Assembly (NCBI GenBank): GCA_002205965.3
Contig: NADL03000492.1
Span: 1,054,001-1,118,000 of the forward strand
DNA: 64,000 bases
Direction of reading: 5' to 3'
DNA from: Kappaphycus alvarezii
Taxonomy: Eukaryota; Rhodophyta; Florideophyceae; Gigartinales; Solieriaceae
This document shows positions 31,241-45,452 of this stretch, piece by piece (position 1 is the first letter of the stretch; each line of letters opens with the position of its first letter). The notes below the pieces were generated by a model. It did no database searches. It saw only the letters and a program-made list of their open reading frames with translations, and had not been told where the DNA came from. A program made the position numbers and the translations under genes.

Positions 31241-32649
31241 CGACTTTGATCCGGACTAATAACATTTCTTCGTAGAATTAGTTTCGAGCTAAGAAAGAAG
31301 TTTTTTTGGGAATGATATTTAAAACTGCTGTAATATATTGTATCAGAGTAAGCTGTAAATAGGTATGTGCTGCAAAGATTGAGGTGATTGCTCGAATGAT
31401 TTGAAGCCGTGCTTGCACCAATGAGCTCTTAGAAACATTTCAGTAGAATTATATGCACCAAAGAAGGTATGTTAAACAGTTTCCTGTGGGGTCAGATTGA
31501 ATAAGAGATTAAAATAGTAGGTTGCATTTGAGTAAAATAAATACGTGTTTGGCAACCCTTTTTCACCAGTTGCCTGACTGTATTCCAAATGTTGATGAAT
31601 GGGGGGGATTCACGTACAGATATAGCATTATTGAATGCCTAAATACTCGGAATAGGGCACTAAGATAGAAGAAAATACCTTCTTGCTTTTCAAAATAGGA
31701 CTATGGAGAAGAATACGATCGGAATAAACTTAAGATCGCAAATTCAAATCGAACTGCATGTATATGGTTTAATATGTATCTATTTCTACGAGAAAGTATA
31801 AGAAAGACGAAAAAACCCTGTGAACATATTTAGGAATATTTTTTTTGGGATACGGATAGATAACGGGAAATTACTATACGATTTCGTATGAGACAAAGAA
31901 ATTTTTAAAATTTGTACTCGACGACCTATATTTCTCGGGACTGGAATCGTTGGAATGCATAAACTAATTCGCTGCTCCCTCAAACCCGAAGAAGGCTGCA
32001 GATGGATTTTGAATGCACTCATAAGTTAAAATACACAAGACAAAAAGGAACCTCGAAACAAATGCATCCATTTTTTCAAAAAGAGATTAAATGTGATGAA
32101 CCAAAAAATTCATTTACTTACCTACAAGCGAGCAGAAATATTTACTGTATTGTATTTCGAAGGAAAAGCAAAGATAATAAAACTGACCAAATCGCTAAAT
32201 TTCTTGAAAACGATAAATTAAAATTTCACAGAAGATTAGATAGTACCACTGCCATTTTGAAGAGAAGTATATTAAAAGCATGAATTTTTAAAAAGGGTGG
32301 TCAGCTGAGGAAGAAATTGCGGAAAGGACTAAAAGGAAATGCAATCGTAAGTAAATCGAAATACTTTGGGAAGCTTAGTATAGAAAATATCGCTTATTTT
32401 TGAGTTATGAACGATTTCGTATCAATTTAATGACTATTTTATACAGATAGACCATTAAAATAGACAAAGGAAATCCAAATTAAGATTAGAAATTTTTTCT
32501 AAAATGCTCATGAAAATTAATATTCAGTTCTGATGAGATCAAATTCAATGTCCAAAGAATAGGTACATTAAAGCTAGTAAATGAAAATAAAAATAATCAA
32601 TATTTAAAAATTTTTGAAAATATTTCAAAATAAAATTTCTAGTTGATAA
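31241..32649. other. AT-rich, no gene recognised
   Basis: Only short open frames (for example 32002-32283, Lys-rich) without motifs or convincing splice sites. Confidence 0.4.
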
Positions 32650-32701
32650 TTTGAAACTGTTGAGCTATAATGTTTCCACATTATAGCTCAACAGTTTCAA
32701 A
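32650..32701. repeat. Perfect 23-bp inverted repeat, 6-nt loop
   Basis: Arms 32650-32672 and 32679-32701 are exact complements (start TTTGAAACTGTTGAGC, loop TTTCCA). Such a stem is very unlikely by chance. It could be a small-RNA precursor, a MITE remnant or a hairpin-forming site. No gene overlaps; a coding-like stretch ending at GTAAGT (about 32730-32807) follows. Confidence 0.85.
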
Positions 32702-35514
32702 TCCACAGAAATATTTTGATCAATGATGCGGGCAATCTTCCGTAACCCCTATCCATTTAACTGAATATGTATTGGAGCATGTGACCGACGTTATTTCAAT
32801 GTCGACTTGTAAGTAAAAGAGAAAATATTTCAATATTTCAATTAGAAAACCTCAGAGTTTTATACGCGAGGGGAGCTATATCCCGGAATTGAAATAGAAA
32901 AAAGTTGAAAAGTTCATAATCTTTGAATAAAATAAACTAAAGTTTTCGAAAAGTTAAGGCGCATATTCCCTAGAATCTGGCACCCATCATGTAATTTGGT
33001 ATCGCCGAAGAAATCAAAAGAAACGAGCCTCAGGTGAGTTGATTTGCTGTGACCAACCTGCTCGGTAGAAAAGAGAAACGAATATACAGGGATCTGGGAT
33101 TTTCTTCTAAGACCATATGGTACGAAACTCTGCAATAATGGTTCATTAGTATTTCTGGATACTGAGACATGACGTGATAATTTAATAAGTTCAACTGAAA
33201 TATCTTTTTTAGTAAGAGATCGGGTTTTTTTAAATACTGTGGAGTGAGCATTGAAGTGCTCTTGTAGGAAGGATAAATTGTAAGACTATTCACACAGATG
33301 GGTTCCAACTTTAAATAAAACACAGAAGAAATGTATTTAGTACTTATATGAAATCCAAACATCCTAAATTTAGAAGAAGGAGTCCTAACTGTTTCAAAAT
33401 GTAATAGATATATTTTGTGAAACAATTAATGTTCAAAGATAATGCCGATGGAAAAAGTCAAATTTAAATTCTTTCCTTGGCAACTAATAAAGTACGGAGA
33501 ATTGTGCCAAATGTGTAAAATTTCATATAAATCGGTAATATAGTTTTCAAATCTAGTATTTACGTCTTCAAAACTCTAATGATATATAAAAAATCATCAG
33601 TTCGTAAAAAGAAGTGAATAAAAATAAAGGAATAGAAGCGGTTCTGAGGAATTTTCATTCCCTAAGAAGGGAAGGAGCGTTTTCATAATATGTCTCTAAG
33701 TATTCAATTATCTTCCAATCTTTATGGTAAAAAGTGAATTTTAAGCAGCAGAAAAGGTTTGTATAAATTCTGGAAAATAGAATATGGAATGAAAGTGGGG
33801 TGGAATCAGGACGTGTATGGAAGCTGTGACATTACACTGGTACACTGGTACATATTCGTAGAACTATTGCCTTTATTGACTTATCTATATTTAAAAAGTT
33901 GAATATGCGTTATGAGCCTGTAATTTTGCGGAAAAATCCAATAGCGACCTGATAAGTGATTTTTCTTGGCTAAGCTAACATAATATTTCGGTGGAGATGT
34001 ATTGATTTAAAATAAGATGAGCACATCAATTGTTCAAATATACACAAACAAAAACTAATCTGTTATGAGAAAATGAAGGGGAAGAATTTAATGGGACACT
34101 TTAAGCAAGATAAAGCCGCTACGGTGAGAAATTTAACACTTTTTATATATTGGTGTATGAAAAATACGTTACGTTGTAGGCAATACTGTATGTACTGCAT
34201 GTACCAGTGAATATTTCAACTAGTTTTCGAAAAGGTGAGAATTGTATTTCAATTTCAATTCTATACTGCCTTCGTACAGTAATAGAAAAATAATGGAAAC
34301 AAAAAGATAGTACCTAGTAACCGCTTTGTTCAAAAAAATGCGATTAATAAAGATACTGAAGCAAAAATTATGTGATCGAAAAAATTACATGATATTTCTG
34401 AAGATGTTACTGAGGCACCAAAAAACAGGTTTCGATGAAAAACTTAAATATTATGTGAAACTGAAAAAATTAAGAAAAATCACGCTGTTCTATGAGAGTC
34501 ACCTTGTTTTGGTTAGACCAGTGCTCCACAGTAAGATGTGCGTAGAATGCTAAACTTCTAAACTACTCTTCAGGAAGGGGTATCTAGGGAAACGATAGTT
34601 GAAAAAGGATGAGCATTGCAGCCGTAGAGGAGAAAGGTCTCCTTCCAGAGACTAAATCAATATTAATATTTTACTAGGAAACTAGTAATATTAAATATCC
34701 CCTGCAATAAATTTAGATAAATAGATATTTAATCAGAGATAGAAACCATTGATCACTTTCAAACCACTGGGATTTTTTCATTGATCTCAAATTCATGAGA
34801 CTCGAACCTCTGGGGGCTTCCTCATGGACTCTAACATCTTTGATGGTCACAGAAGGCCCACGGAACAACAAATTACATTCTTTTATTTCGCAAAGAAGAA
34901 AATTGCGACAGGGAAACACATTGCCTCGGTCCGAATTTGTGAAAATATCAAAGAACTTCATTATTATCGCAGCATCTGTTAAATATCAGGAAAACCGCTT
35001 CAAATTGTCGAAGGTAACAATTCTGCGCTGGAATCAACTTTCAACACCTAAACAGGCCAAGAAACAGTCATTTTTCTTAAAATTAAAAATTCACAACCAG
35101 AATACAGTATCTTTATCTGATAGGAAGATTAAAAAATTGTCCGGGCGTTTTCTTAACTGAAGTAAGAACCTTATTTAGACAATAAAAATTGTGGCATATT
35201 GAGCTCCAGTACATTAATGGAGCTATCAGTGCAGTAATAGCTTCACAAAAATCGTAACTGGCAAAATTTAAGTCTTCATTTCTTCGGAGTTTCTCAAGCG
35301 AAATTAGAGAAAACTAAATTGCTACGATTCCATGCCTGAGGACAAAATTTGTCTCCAATGTTTGAATTTTGATACGTTAAATTTGTTTTGCGAGCTAAAG
35401 TGTTTGAACAAGATGTAAAGTATCAAAGCTTCCTATCAAGTTTAAGACCTCGGTGTAACATGATTTTTCTAATGCCAGCGATCTAGAAGGAAAAAGTGAA
35501 AGGAGTGTGCCTAC
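32702..35514. other. AT-rich, no gene established
   Basis: A plus-strand open stretch (VTPIHLTEYVLEHVTDVISM before GTAAGT at 32808) and frames at 34713-35160 on both strands look partly coding, but no gene model can be built. Nothing else. Confidence 0.35.
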
Positions 35515-35626
35515 CTGTGTAGGCTGAAATGTGATTTGAACACGGGCTAATTTTTTGTACGTCCACAGAATTTCTGCTACTGTATGTTTGAATGCATCAG
35601 GCGGAATATTGACATCTGCGGCGGTA
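35515..35626 (-). CDS. Candidate exon, unknown protein
   Basis: A frame reads TAADVNIPPDAFKHTVAEIL then WTYKKLARVQITFQPTQ and ends at CAG/GTAGGC (donor-like). The acceptor may be the TTTGAG at 35627. The amino-acid pattern looks like a real helical protein, but no neighbours were found. Confidence 0.3.
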
Positions 35627-38600
35627 CTCAAAGTTATATCAAAAACAAGAATCAGTAATAGGTATCATTCGTAAAAGGTATCCAATGTGATACTCGAGAG
35701 GTAATTCTCATTTGGCGACAGAGTATTGGTAGCTTTAACAATAATATTTCAGTTGCGCATCGAGGCGCTTCCGCCATTTTATCGTGAATGTACATATTCG
35801 GTGGTTTGTACACCTGTCACTCACATTTTTACTCAAAAGTGAAGGAAGCTCGAATTGTTGCGGTGGAATTACCAGCTTATACAATTTATCTCATAAACAC
35901 TCTGATTTTATCATTATTCGGACCCATAGAGCATTACACATACTGTGATGTAATGATGTCATCATTAAGAATTATATCCAAGCTCTCGACATGATTTGTT
36001 AGAATTTATGAGATAAATGTTTGGGATTCTATTCAAAAAGTCTACGGAAAGGCTGCTTAGGAGAATAATTGAAGGTAAATTCATGAGAGCTTCATATTTG
36101 CCGCTGAGAATACCTTCACAAACATTTTATTGCGTTTAATATTCCTACATCTAAGGACGTTTGATTCTTTCTGAAGAAGAAATTCGAAATGTGGCCCTAA
36201 AACTTTAACTTAAGTGGAAGGGCTCACCGCAACAGATTGTCCAGAATAGATTTGTTGAAAAAATCCCTCTTATTTGCTTGTATTTACTGGAACTCGTTAT
36301 TCTTTTGAAGTCTTCGGATGAAAAATGAAAAAGAAAGTGAAGAGAAAACTGAGAAGCAGATCAATGTAGAGAAAGAAGAAAAGCAGCAGGCTCGCAGATG
36401 GCCTGGATGGTAAACTAACCAGATGAATGGTAAACATCGCGTTGCCCGTCATGGAGAAGAATTATACCCCCAGGGATGTGAATAAATAATGATAGGTCAT
36501 AATAAACTTTGCATATTAGAGATGGTGTACCTCGGGAAGACTTGCGTTTACGAATTTTTCAGGTACTAAATAATCTTCAAGGATATTTAATGCGTTTTTT
36601 TCAGGAGACAAATTTAAGGCGAATGAGAAACATTAATTAGTGTTTCTCATTTTCCTTCGGTCTATTTAATCTAAGGATACTGGATTTAAGATATTTTTAT
36701 CATTACAGCTTATAAAAATATATGCCTTAACTTCCACGTGTAATCAATTTCCTTGGAGAGCGAAAAAATTCGTGGGGAACAATACCGGGACTTGAATCCA
36801 CAAAATGGATGGTACGTAGACCCGTGCCCTTTTTTCCCCCCTCAGATGACCAGATGGCCAAGAAAACGTGGTTTTTTTCTTGTAAATTTCCTAGGAGCAA
36901 CAAAAGTCTATTTCTAGGGGCATAATGTGTGCTGATTCTGTGCATGAGTTCCTGATACTGTCCTCATTATGTAAAGTCGTACTATTTGTGTTTTAAAATA
37001 TCACTCCCGTACGGAAAACCCTAAATTTTAAGTATATTTTATCTTTTAACCGAATTACGGGCCATTTCTAAAATCAGAGAGGCTTTGGTATGGCAAAGAA
37101 TCTGGAATAAACGGGCTTAAGTTTGAGCGATATGTCTCGGCATTTATTTACTTCTATAGGATGAGGCTTTTCAAATTTGCGTGCCTGGCCTGAGGGTGGA
37201 TAGAGTATACGCAAAAATGCGTGGAAACACACGCATTTTTTCTTACTACCCGTATGCTTCATTCGCAACGGACGTGAATATTCGTACTTTCAGAATGCCG
37301 TCGTTTGACAAGGGAGGATTTTGTCTTCAACACGACTATTTATTCAGAAAAAAATACTGTGGAGAACAAATTCGGCCATTTATTTGGTTTTGGGTTTTGT
37401 TATCGTGCAACTATCGATTTCTTGAAAACTTGTACAGGTAAATATTTGATTAAACTTCAGCTAGAAAATACCAGCATACACATTTTTGGAATCCTCTTCG
37501 TATTTATGTTTTTTACTGTGACAAAGAAAAGCACCCGGACAAATTGATGATGAAATTAGTTCTAAGTGGGCGTTGGTACAGGCGAAAATGTAATAATAAA
37601 CGTCGCAATCAAATAGAAGCTCATATAAATGCGAATACGCCGTCATGATTCCATTCATGTACAGATACTCAGTTCGATTAATGTGTACAGTAGTTTTTAT
37701 GCATTGCTGGAATGGTTTTTGGTTATAATTGACAATTTTTATTTATTGTGTGAAATTTTGAAGCGTAACAATCACTTTTCTGTTCACAGTACGAATTGAG
37801 AGGAATTTTCCTTCCCCCATTAGTTAATTTATTTCATATTCACTCAAAAAATGATTCGTTATTGTAGCGGTGTCTATTCGTATTCGATAGAGATCGTTTC
37901 AAATTTTTCTTTCAATAATATTGTCATGTAGAGGGAAGTCGCAAATAGAAGTTTATAGACTGCACAAGTACACCTCAGATAGTTTGTTCAGGGAAAATAA
38001 TGTGGAAAAGAAGGTAAATAATACCTATAATAGCCTAATAACTCTGAATGTTCGTGGATTCTTTTTCAGGGATCGGTTGGTTAGTCTTTGCATTTAATTG
38101 GATGATATCTACATTAAAGTATAGTTTTTTCCGATTTTGATGACTCATTGAAAAACTAAGTACTGCTATAGCGTATTGGAGGAGTAAAGAGCAGAGCAGA
38201 GATGCGTGGATTATACCGGAAGGAAGATACCGATGGACAAAGCGTTTCAATTATTATAGTTTTGGCTGCACGAACAGGTAAAAGAAGACCTAAGTTCAGA
38301 TGTTTAAATCCTCATTCAAATTACCGACCTTCTTTTGCCTTTCTCTGGATGCTTAGTATCAACAAAATAGAGCAGAAATATATCAGGAAGAGAAAAGGTT
38401 TTTTGAAATTGTATAGAGTGTTAATTATTTCCAATGATGCGAACTAGATGTATGATTATTGCTACCTGTCAGAGAAAAACTTAGTCAAAGAGTATGCAGA
38501 GTTTACGTGTGAAATAAACTGAAAAATAGAGTTCAAACTTGATGTATAAGATTAGCAATGCACCATCATTGGGAAACTATCTTAAAAATTCCCTCTCTCT

Positions 38601-41600
38601 GTTTTATTGACATAAGATGTATCACTGACCACAAATTAGATGCTGTTCTTTATCGGATATGAAGAAATGAATAATATTATGATTAAAATACCTGAATCGT
38701 GCCCGATAAATATCAATAGCTATTGAAATGTTATAAAAAAATCAGTTGTAATGTCAATTCCTGAAATATTGGGTTAACTGAATACAAAGAATTACAGAAA
38801 CGATAATGAAACATATTTGCATGGAATATGGAACATAACCTAATCTTCGGGAGCCTATCACCCTATACGAGGCGAGTTACCATTATTTATTATTAATTTT
38901 TTCCAAGTATAAAATAATTGTGTTATCAAAATTCTGTAATCAGAAATAAATCTAAGAGATGGCTCGCAGCTAGGAAGACAACGAGCTATCAAAAAATCAA
39001 AGGAAATTTTTATTGATATTTCTTACATTAATATCAATCTTTGATCACTAAAGATTTAACTGAAGTACTAGAGACAGGAGTACTGCATAAATAATCTGTT
39101 ATAGTCTCAATTTATTTTTTTATCATGAAATGAATCCTCATATTTTAGTCAATTATTCTACAAAACGCAACGAATCAATTCTTTAAATCGTAAAATAAGA
39201 TATTATAAGTGATTTTAGGCCTCTGCAGGTAAAGAAATTAGTATTTTAAATCTTTGCAGTTTTGCAAAGAAGGTGAGGAAGACAATATCCTATGATTCGT
39301 CTTCCCTACATCCCTCGGCAAAAGAGGCTATAGAAGGATTAAATTTAAGGGAAAAAATGAAAACTGTTGGAGAATTTTAATATTTTTGGATCACGGTGGT
39401 AGATAAATTCTTCAAAGGTTTGAAATATTTTCTCTAGAAATTTTCATGGGCCAATTTAGAGAGTGGATCGACTGCATAAGTAAATTAGGTCCTTTTTTAT
39501 GGATATTTGGCGATCTGTTTTCACAGAAAAGCTTCAAGCGGAAAAAATGCTTCTCTCTAATTGGGAACAGAATAACAATATTATGATTTCCATTTCTAAA
39601 TAAAATGTAGGCAAGAATACATTTCACTGTCCATAATTATAGATAATTTCATAGGTAACCCATACTTTTTTAAAGTTACGAACTGAAAAGAGCCTTTGGT
39701 TTCTATACAAAATTGAAACGATTTTAAAAGTATATATAATTCTTTCAATGAGTTAAAGTAGCTGGAATCGTACCGGTGTTTTGGTAAAAGCATAAACGTT
39801 ATAATTCATTGCAGTGTTTTCTACTAGATTAAAAAGTCCGAAGCACATGAGATTATTTGATTTAGCTGAAAATCACACGTTCAGCTTTCATGGCTAAAAA
39901 AGTAAGGTGCAACGCTTCACAATCAAATTGAAACCGACAATATTGTAGCAAAGTTGTATTAATTCATTTTCAGCAGTAATTTCATGTATAGCCCTTAGAT
40001 AGCCCCTAGGCCTTAGATGAAGAGTGATATTTTGAGAAAGATTTTCTTGATGCTTATTGGAGAGAAAAGGATGCATATAGCTAATTTGTATCATATAAAT
40101 AAATTTCGTAAGAATTGCGTTATACATTGTAGAAAAGGGGGGTGAAGATGTGGAGAACATGTACAATTCATCTTCGGGTACAGGAGAAAAATTGAAGACT
40201 ACCTTTTGCCATCTGTAGAGAGAAATTGGAAGAGAGAAATGAAGAAGAAATATTATTTTATTGAATACTAAAAGTTTGAAATTTCCTCATTTTATGGGAT
40301 GTCAAAGGAGACAAAATCGGTGGGAAATTAAACGAATTAATTTTTCGAATGATTGCTTTCAAAATGTTTCAAACAATTTTCAATCTCTAGGTACAGAATC
40401 ATTATTCGCCTCTGTAACAGGAAATAGGCTATTAAAAACTACTTGCTGAAGTCTCATCTGAATTTTAGGGTTGAGAAATAAATTTATACGAAATTATATT
40501 ATATATATATATAAAATACATTTTTGATTTTTTACGATTGTCATATAAGTTTAGCTCGGTAGTATACTAGGTATGGATTTGAGTTAAAAAAATTGGCAAC
40601 CAGATTTAAAAGTTCCAAAATGGTTCTTCGACTTTTTCCATTTTTGTGAATTTTAAATACAGAAAAATATATGACTTTGGAGTTTACATATTTGGAGAAA
40701 AAACTTTTCTCCAAAACCAGAAACCAGGAAAAGGAACCAAAGAGAAGTTACAGAGAAAATATATTTTGTTTGGAATAGTAAATTAACATACTCGCCAAAA
40801 TGCATTGAAAACCTTTTTGGTTGGATTGATATATTTGGCGAAAAAATATTCTGATTTAATTTTATTTTTATTTCATATTTTCTAGGTTCTAGTTTCATTT
40901 CATATTTTTAGACAATTTTTGGACGTATTTACTTAAATTCTTTAATCGAAAAATAAAAGAAAGCTAGTTACGTTGTAACATATTGTAAAGTGTTGTATTC
41001 TAATTTATCAATTTAGCCAAATATATTAATAAAATGCATGTTACATATGTCTATAATGCCAAAGTACAAACCAATTTTCTCACGTTATTCTAGTTTCATT
41101 TCGAGTTAGTACCTCTTGTTGGACTTTGAGAGCAGAGAAGCCAAAGATACTTTCAAACCCGCTTTGAACGTTTCAAGTCGAGGAGTTTCTCTATATTTTG
41201 ACGATTTAGCGTCAGATTGAGGTGCATAATATATATGTATGATTTTACTAGTGAATTTGTGACTGAGTTTGGTTCGATCGAACATTCTATTCAATTGATC
41301 AAATCCTTCGAACTTTTCATTTGGACAAATAATTGAAAATCTTGCAATGATTAATCTTTTACTTTCGTGTGTTCATATGTCATCGGTATTTGCAGAGTAA
41401 AAATCTAGTCAATACATCTTTAAACTGAATTCAAAATATTTCGAAGATTGGCCCAGAAAACGCAAGTAATCTCCACTGGCGTAGTGAAAGCCATGGAATT
41501 ACCACTTATGACATTCAAATTTAAAAAACATATGTTTACTTATTTCATCAGCACTATTGCTGTAACTCCGGGTTTTGAGATAGAACTAGAATTTTTCCAC

Positions 41601-44001
41601 GTAAATAAATCTTTTCTGCTGTTTCATCCTTAACAATATATGAAAGATGCTACTGGTAGCTTAAATTCGCAACTTCAAAATTATGTCCCTAAAATCTTTT
41701 CATTACTCACAGAAATAAATTTGGCCGTTCGGAATGCCCTTTTTATATCCATTCCAAGTCTCTGGAAAAGTATTTTGGTCTGACAAAAAGCAAATTCATA
41801 AGAATATTTGAGTCAACATTGTTGTTCTATGATAATTTGCTCTAAACGAAGAGAGTATTGCAGTTTATAAAATAGTATAAGTAGTTTTCTAGACATCATA
41901 ATACTAGATGATCTAAACTCCATATACAAACATATTTTCAATCGTTCATGTTTTCATTTTTTCCTTTATAATTTGTGATTTCAACGAAATCAATGAGGGT
42001 TATTCAGGAAGTAAATTAAAAAATTTAAGAGCGATTTTGGTAATTTGAGAGAATTATAACAGTAGATTATCTACACGAAGGCATATTTTTACGTTAAATG
42101 ATATTTTCGTGAATACTTGCTGAATAGAAATATAATTATACAGAATAAAAATGTACGTAGTTCGTTGAAGTTCGTTTTTTAATATAAAAATAGAAAACCA
42201 TTTCAATTAGTACTGCAAATAAATAACATGTATCCGGAGATTTTTCAAACAAGAGAAACTCCTTTTTTCCGTGGCTGGAAAGATATTCCTCGTTTTAAAA
42301 GTCGGGACCTTATATTTGAAAAGAGAAGAAATGAAAGCCTAAATCAAAAAAGGAGCAAAAAAATCTTCTAAAAAGAGATTAAAGAAATTACTGGTCATTA
42401 AATAATTGCTCAGAAACGATGATATTTGTAAATAAATTGAAAATTAAACAGGGTAACCAGCTCTTATTTCTTTACTTAAGGTTAATTGAAGGGGACTAAT
42501 TTTTTTTCTAGAATTCAACGTCTAATTAAGTCCCTGCAAATACTATGTTTGTTAAATTTTTAAGACTACCGACAGAAAAATGCTTATCATATAGTGAGAT
42601 GGTTTAAATCTCTATAAGGTACTCGTAATATGAGATTTTATTTATCCCTGATACTATAAATTCAGTACAAGCATTTTTTAAAGTGACGCTTTATTATTTC
42701 TTTTGTCTCGTAGAAATTGAGATAAAACTCGAAGAACTGCAAAAACCAGTCTCAATTGTACTTCAAAGAATTTTTACTTGTGATCTTAACTGCAACCAAT
42801 TTTTCGATTTTATTCGAACGCATTTCACTATAATTCTCGGTAAATTCCATTATTTCCCTCACTATTGAGAACTTGAGGAAAATTTCGGTAAAAACATGTT
42901 TCTGGAAAGCTTTCAATCATGATGTATATAACTGGATACATAATTTATTTCTTTTGTTTCCGTCTGACTAATCGATATCTTTTGCAAGGGTCACACTTGT
43001 AGAAAACATTACGTATACTAACTGCTTGACTAAATTGTTTTCTCAAAAGGTTGATGATACTTTTTATTCTGTATAAACAGTATCACAACTTATTTTAAGT
43101 ATCTAGATAGCTTTTTACGCTTCCATTTCCGCAGTTATGTTACTTATGAATAAATATCTTACTTTTCTAAATTAAAAAGGCTTAAATTTAGATATCAGAA
43201 AAAATATATTACCTAGGTATTCATCAAGTGGTATTTCAATAAACTTTTTTTCAATAAAACTCACAAATTTCTAATTAACTCTTAAATATTTTTTCCTAGG
43301 TCTAAAATGAAATCCATAAAAATCAAAAAAGATCTAAATAACTCTGAAATCATGTTGGGTGAAATTTTTTCAGTATGAACAAATCGAAGAATTGGATTGG
43401 AACTTTAATGATACCTTAACGTGTTATTTCCTTTTATAATTTTCGATTTCATCTCTTGTAGACATGTGTAAACATAATTCTTCAGCAGAGTTTTGGACGT
43501 TTAAGTTTTGCATGATTTCAGAAAGGACCATAAAATGTACTTTTCTATCTTTCGCAGAAATTTCTCTTCTTTTTTTTCTTTAGTTGTAGAAGTTCCCCTT
43601 CTCTGAAGTTCTGTACAAAAGATTATTTGGATGCATTATTGTTTACATCTTTTGATCATGGGGTATTTTTAATAAAAGGACATTGATAGGGAAAATCGCG
43701 GTGAATATCTGGGCTGCACCGCAAAATTTCATCTTTTGGGAGGCTTTGGACTGGATGAATTTCTGCTGTAGATTGTATACGAGCTCCTACTTATTTGTGA
43801 TGTTAAAACAGTTATTCAGCTCTTAATAACTATAAATTTACATATTATTTTGTTCTTCTGTAAGAAGCAGATTTCTCCGAGAGCATTTGTTCAGAGTTCG
43901 AAATCTACCTAGAAGAATATCATAGCTGAAATTTTCATTCAAATATGAACTGCATTGATATGCAAAAATCAAAGTTATTGAAAAGTCCCTGAGCACCCAG
44001 A
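35627..44001. other. 8.4 kb AT-rich, no gene recognised
   Basis: Only short open frames on both strands. Two small perfect inverted repeats: 36622-36632 with 36641-36651 (11-bp arms, 8-nt loop) and 40691-40701 with 40705-40715 (11-bp arms, 3-nt loop). An AT dinucleotide run lies at about 40497-40513. No transposon motif seen. Confidence 0.4.
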
Positions 44002-45452
44002 TTAGCGAATGCGTACTTTTAGGTCGTCGACCATATGATGATGAAGGAGGAGTTCATTCACCCCTAGCCGCCTCCTGGAACCTAGGCTGTTATCTGGGAA
44101 TACTGGTGCACATCCACCTTTCACATGAAAAGTATGTAGTTAGTAATTTCGGACATTTAGAAATCACGTAACCAGTCTGTTTTCTTCTCAATTGAATATG
44201 ATCCTTACCTTCCTCTCCCACCCCAATGAAAAATCTTATTCCAGTGGGAATAAATCTGTGAAAATGTCAGTTATGCAGTTATCAATTCGAAAAAAGCTTA
44301 TTGAAGAGCAATGGGAATAACGTGGTACTTACGATCCGAAAGAATTTCCTTCAAGAACTAGCTCACCAATATATATATTCATCACTTGCCTTTTGTACAT
44401 AATGTAATAGGCACCTACTTCGTCCATTCGTAAAGGCTTTGTTCCCAGTTTTACAACACCCACTTCCAAGGGCAATTGAACTAGTTCTCCTTGAAGGTAT
44501 ACTTTTCTTTCTTTTTTACCCTTGTTATACAAATAATAGTTCACTCCAATAGTCGTAACTTTTCGATACACATCTTCATGAGTAAGAGGACCTGTGTAGC
44601 AAAGATGGCCGAAAAGCTGCTTCATATCATCCGTAAATTGCAGTTTTGAAGCGTTTCTAGAATTCAATCGAATGATAGTCCCAATTTCGAGCTCCCTCCA
44701 AGAACAGAGCCCACCAATTCTCTTGAGCTCCTTCGGAAGCGGTAGCGAGTAAGGTCGCACAAAATTTGCCATTGCAGAGTTTTCTGGAGTGTACGAGCTA
44801 GACGTGGAGGATAGTGAAACAATATCCTCTTCTGAAGGTGGGTCATTCTTAATGCTTGCTTCGGCTTTTTTTTGACGAATTAAGCATACAAGACATGTGC
44901 AAGATGTCCTGGTATATGTTAACTCATGGACTTGCTTACGAGCAGATGATTCTGCAAATTTTTCTCCTAAAAGCAAACAAGCCCAACCACCAGCAATAAG
45001 TTTCGTTCCAGATCTGTAAAGCCTTCCACTAAGCAAGTCTCTAAGTATAATCTGCATGTCAGACTCTTCAAGTTGTTTACATAAAATGGTCAGTTTCGAT
45101 TTTTCATTGATTTCTACCATGAATTGAACAATGAACGAAATGGCTTACCTTCTGTTGACTGGTTTATCTGGTAGCTAAAAGCACCACCTTCCTTAATAGG
45201 ATTTTTGTTCATCAGTCTGAGTGCAAGTCCCTCCGCTTGAGATCCTAATTTATTTTTTATGAATGCAAGTAGGAGTTTCTCACCATTTTCGCGAGTTGAA
45301 GCTTTTTCGTTAGTTCTCGCATTTTTCTTTCCCTTCTCGTTTGTTCTTGTCTCTCCAAAGTATGGCTCATAAGCTTTCGAATTATCTTTGTTATCACTTG
45401 TATCTCCAGATACGCTAGATTTGTTCCGTCTTCTAAAGCGAAAGGGAGCCAT
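44002..45452 (-). CDS. Four-exon gene, 415-residue protein of unknown function
   Basis: Exons (minus strand): 45149-45452, 44333-45113, 44209-44255 and 44002-44117. Introns of 35, 77 and 91 nt all begin GTAAG(C/T/G) and end in AG (ATGGTAG, TTTCACAG, GTGAAAG). Splicing gives 416 codons with no stop until TAA, with phases that fit at every junction (STE/EINEK, NSFG/SFIPTG, GEE/GGCAPV). The product starts MAPFRFRRRNKSSVSGD. It has a basic, charged N-terminus, then AEGLALRLMNKNP and ILRDLLSGRLYRSGTKLIAG, a CTCLVCL pair, a Ser-rich linker, and a C-terminal half with GELVQLPLEVGVVKLGTKPL and VGAYYIMYKRQ. No signal peptide or membrane span is evident. I recognise no family. Being the only unbroken gene in the AT-rich block, it is probably a host gene. 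Confidence 0.72.

Noticed and set aside
36770..36840. GGGACTTGAATCC-like string suggesting a tRNA T-arm
   Set aside because: The flanking bases do not pair into a T stem or an acceptor stem.
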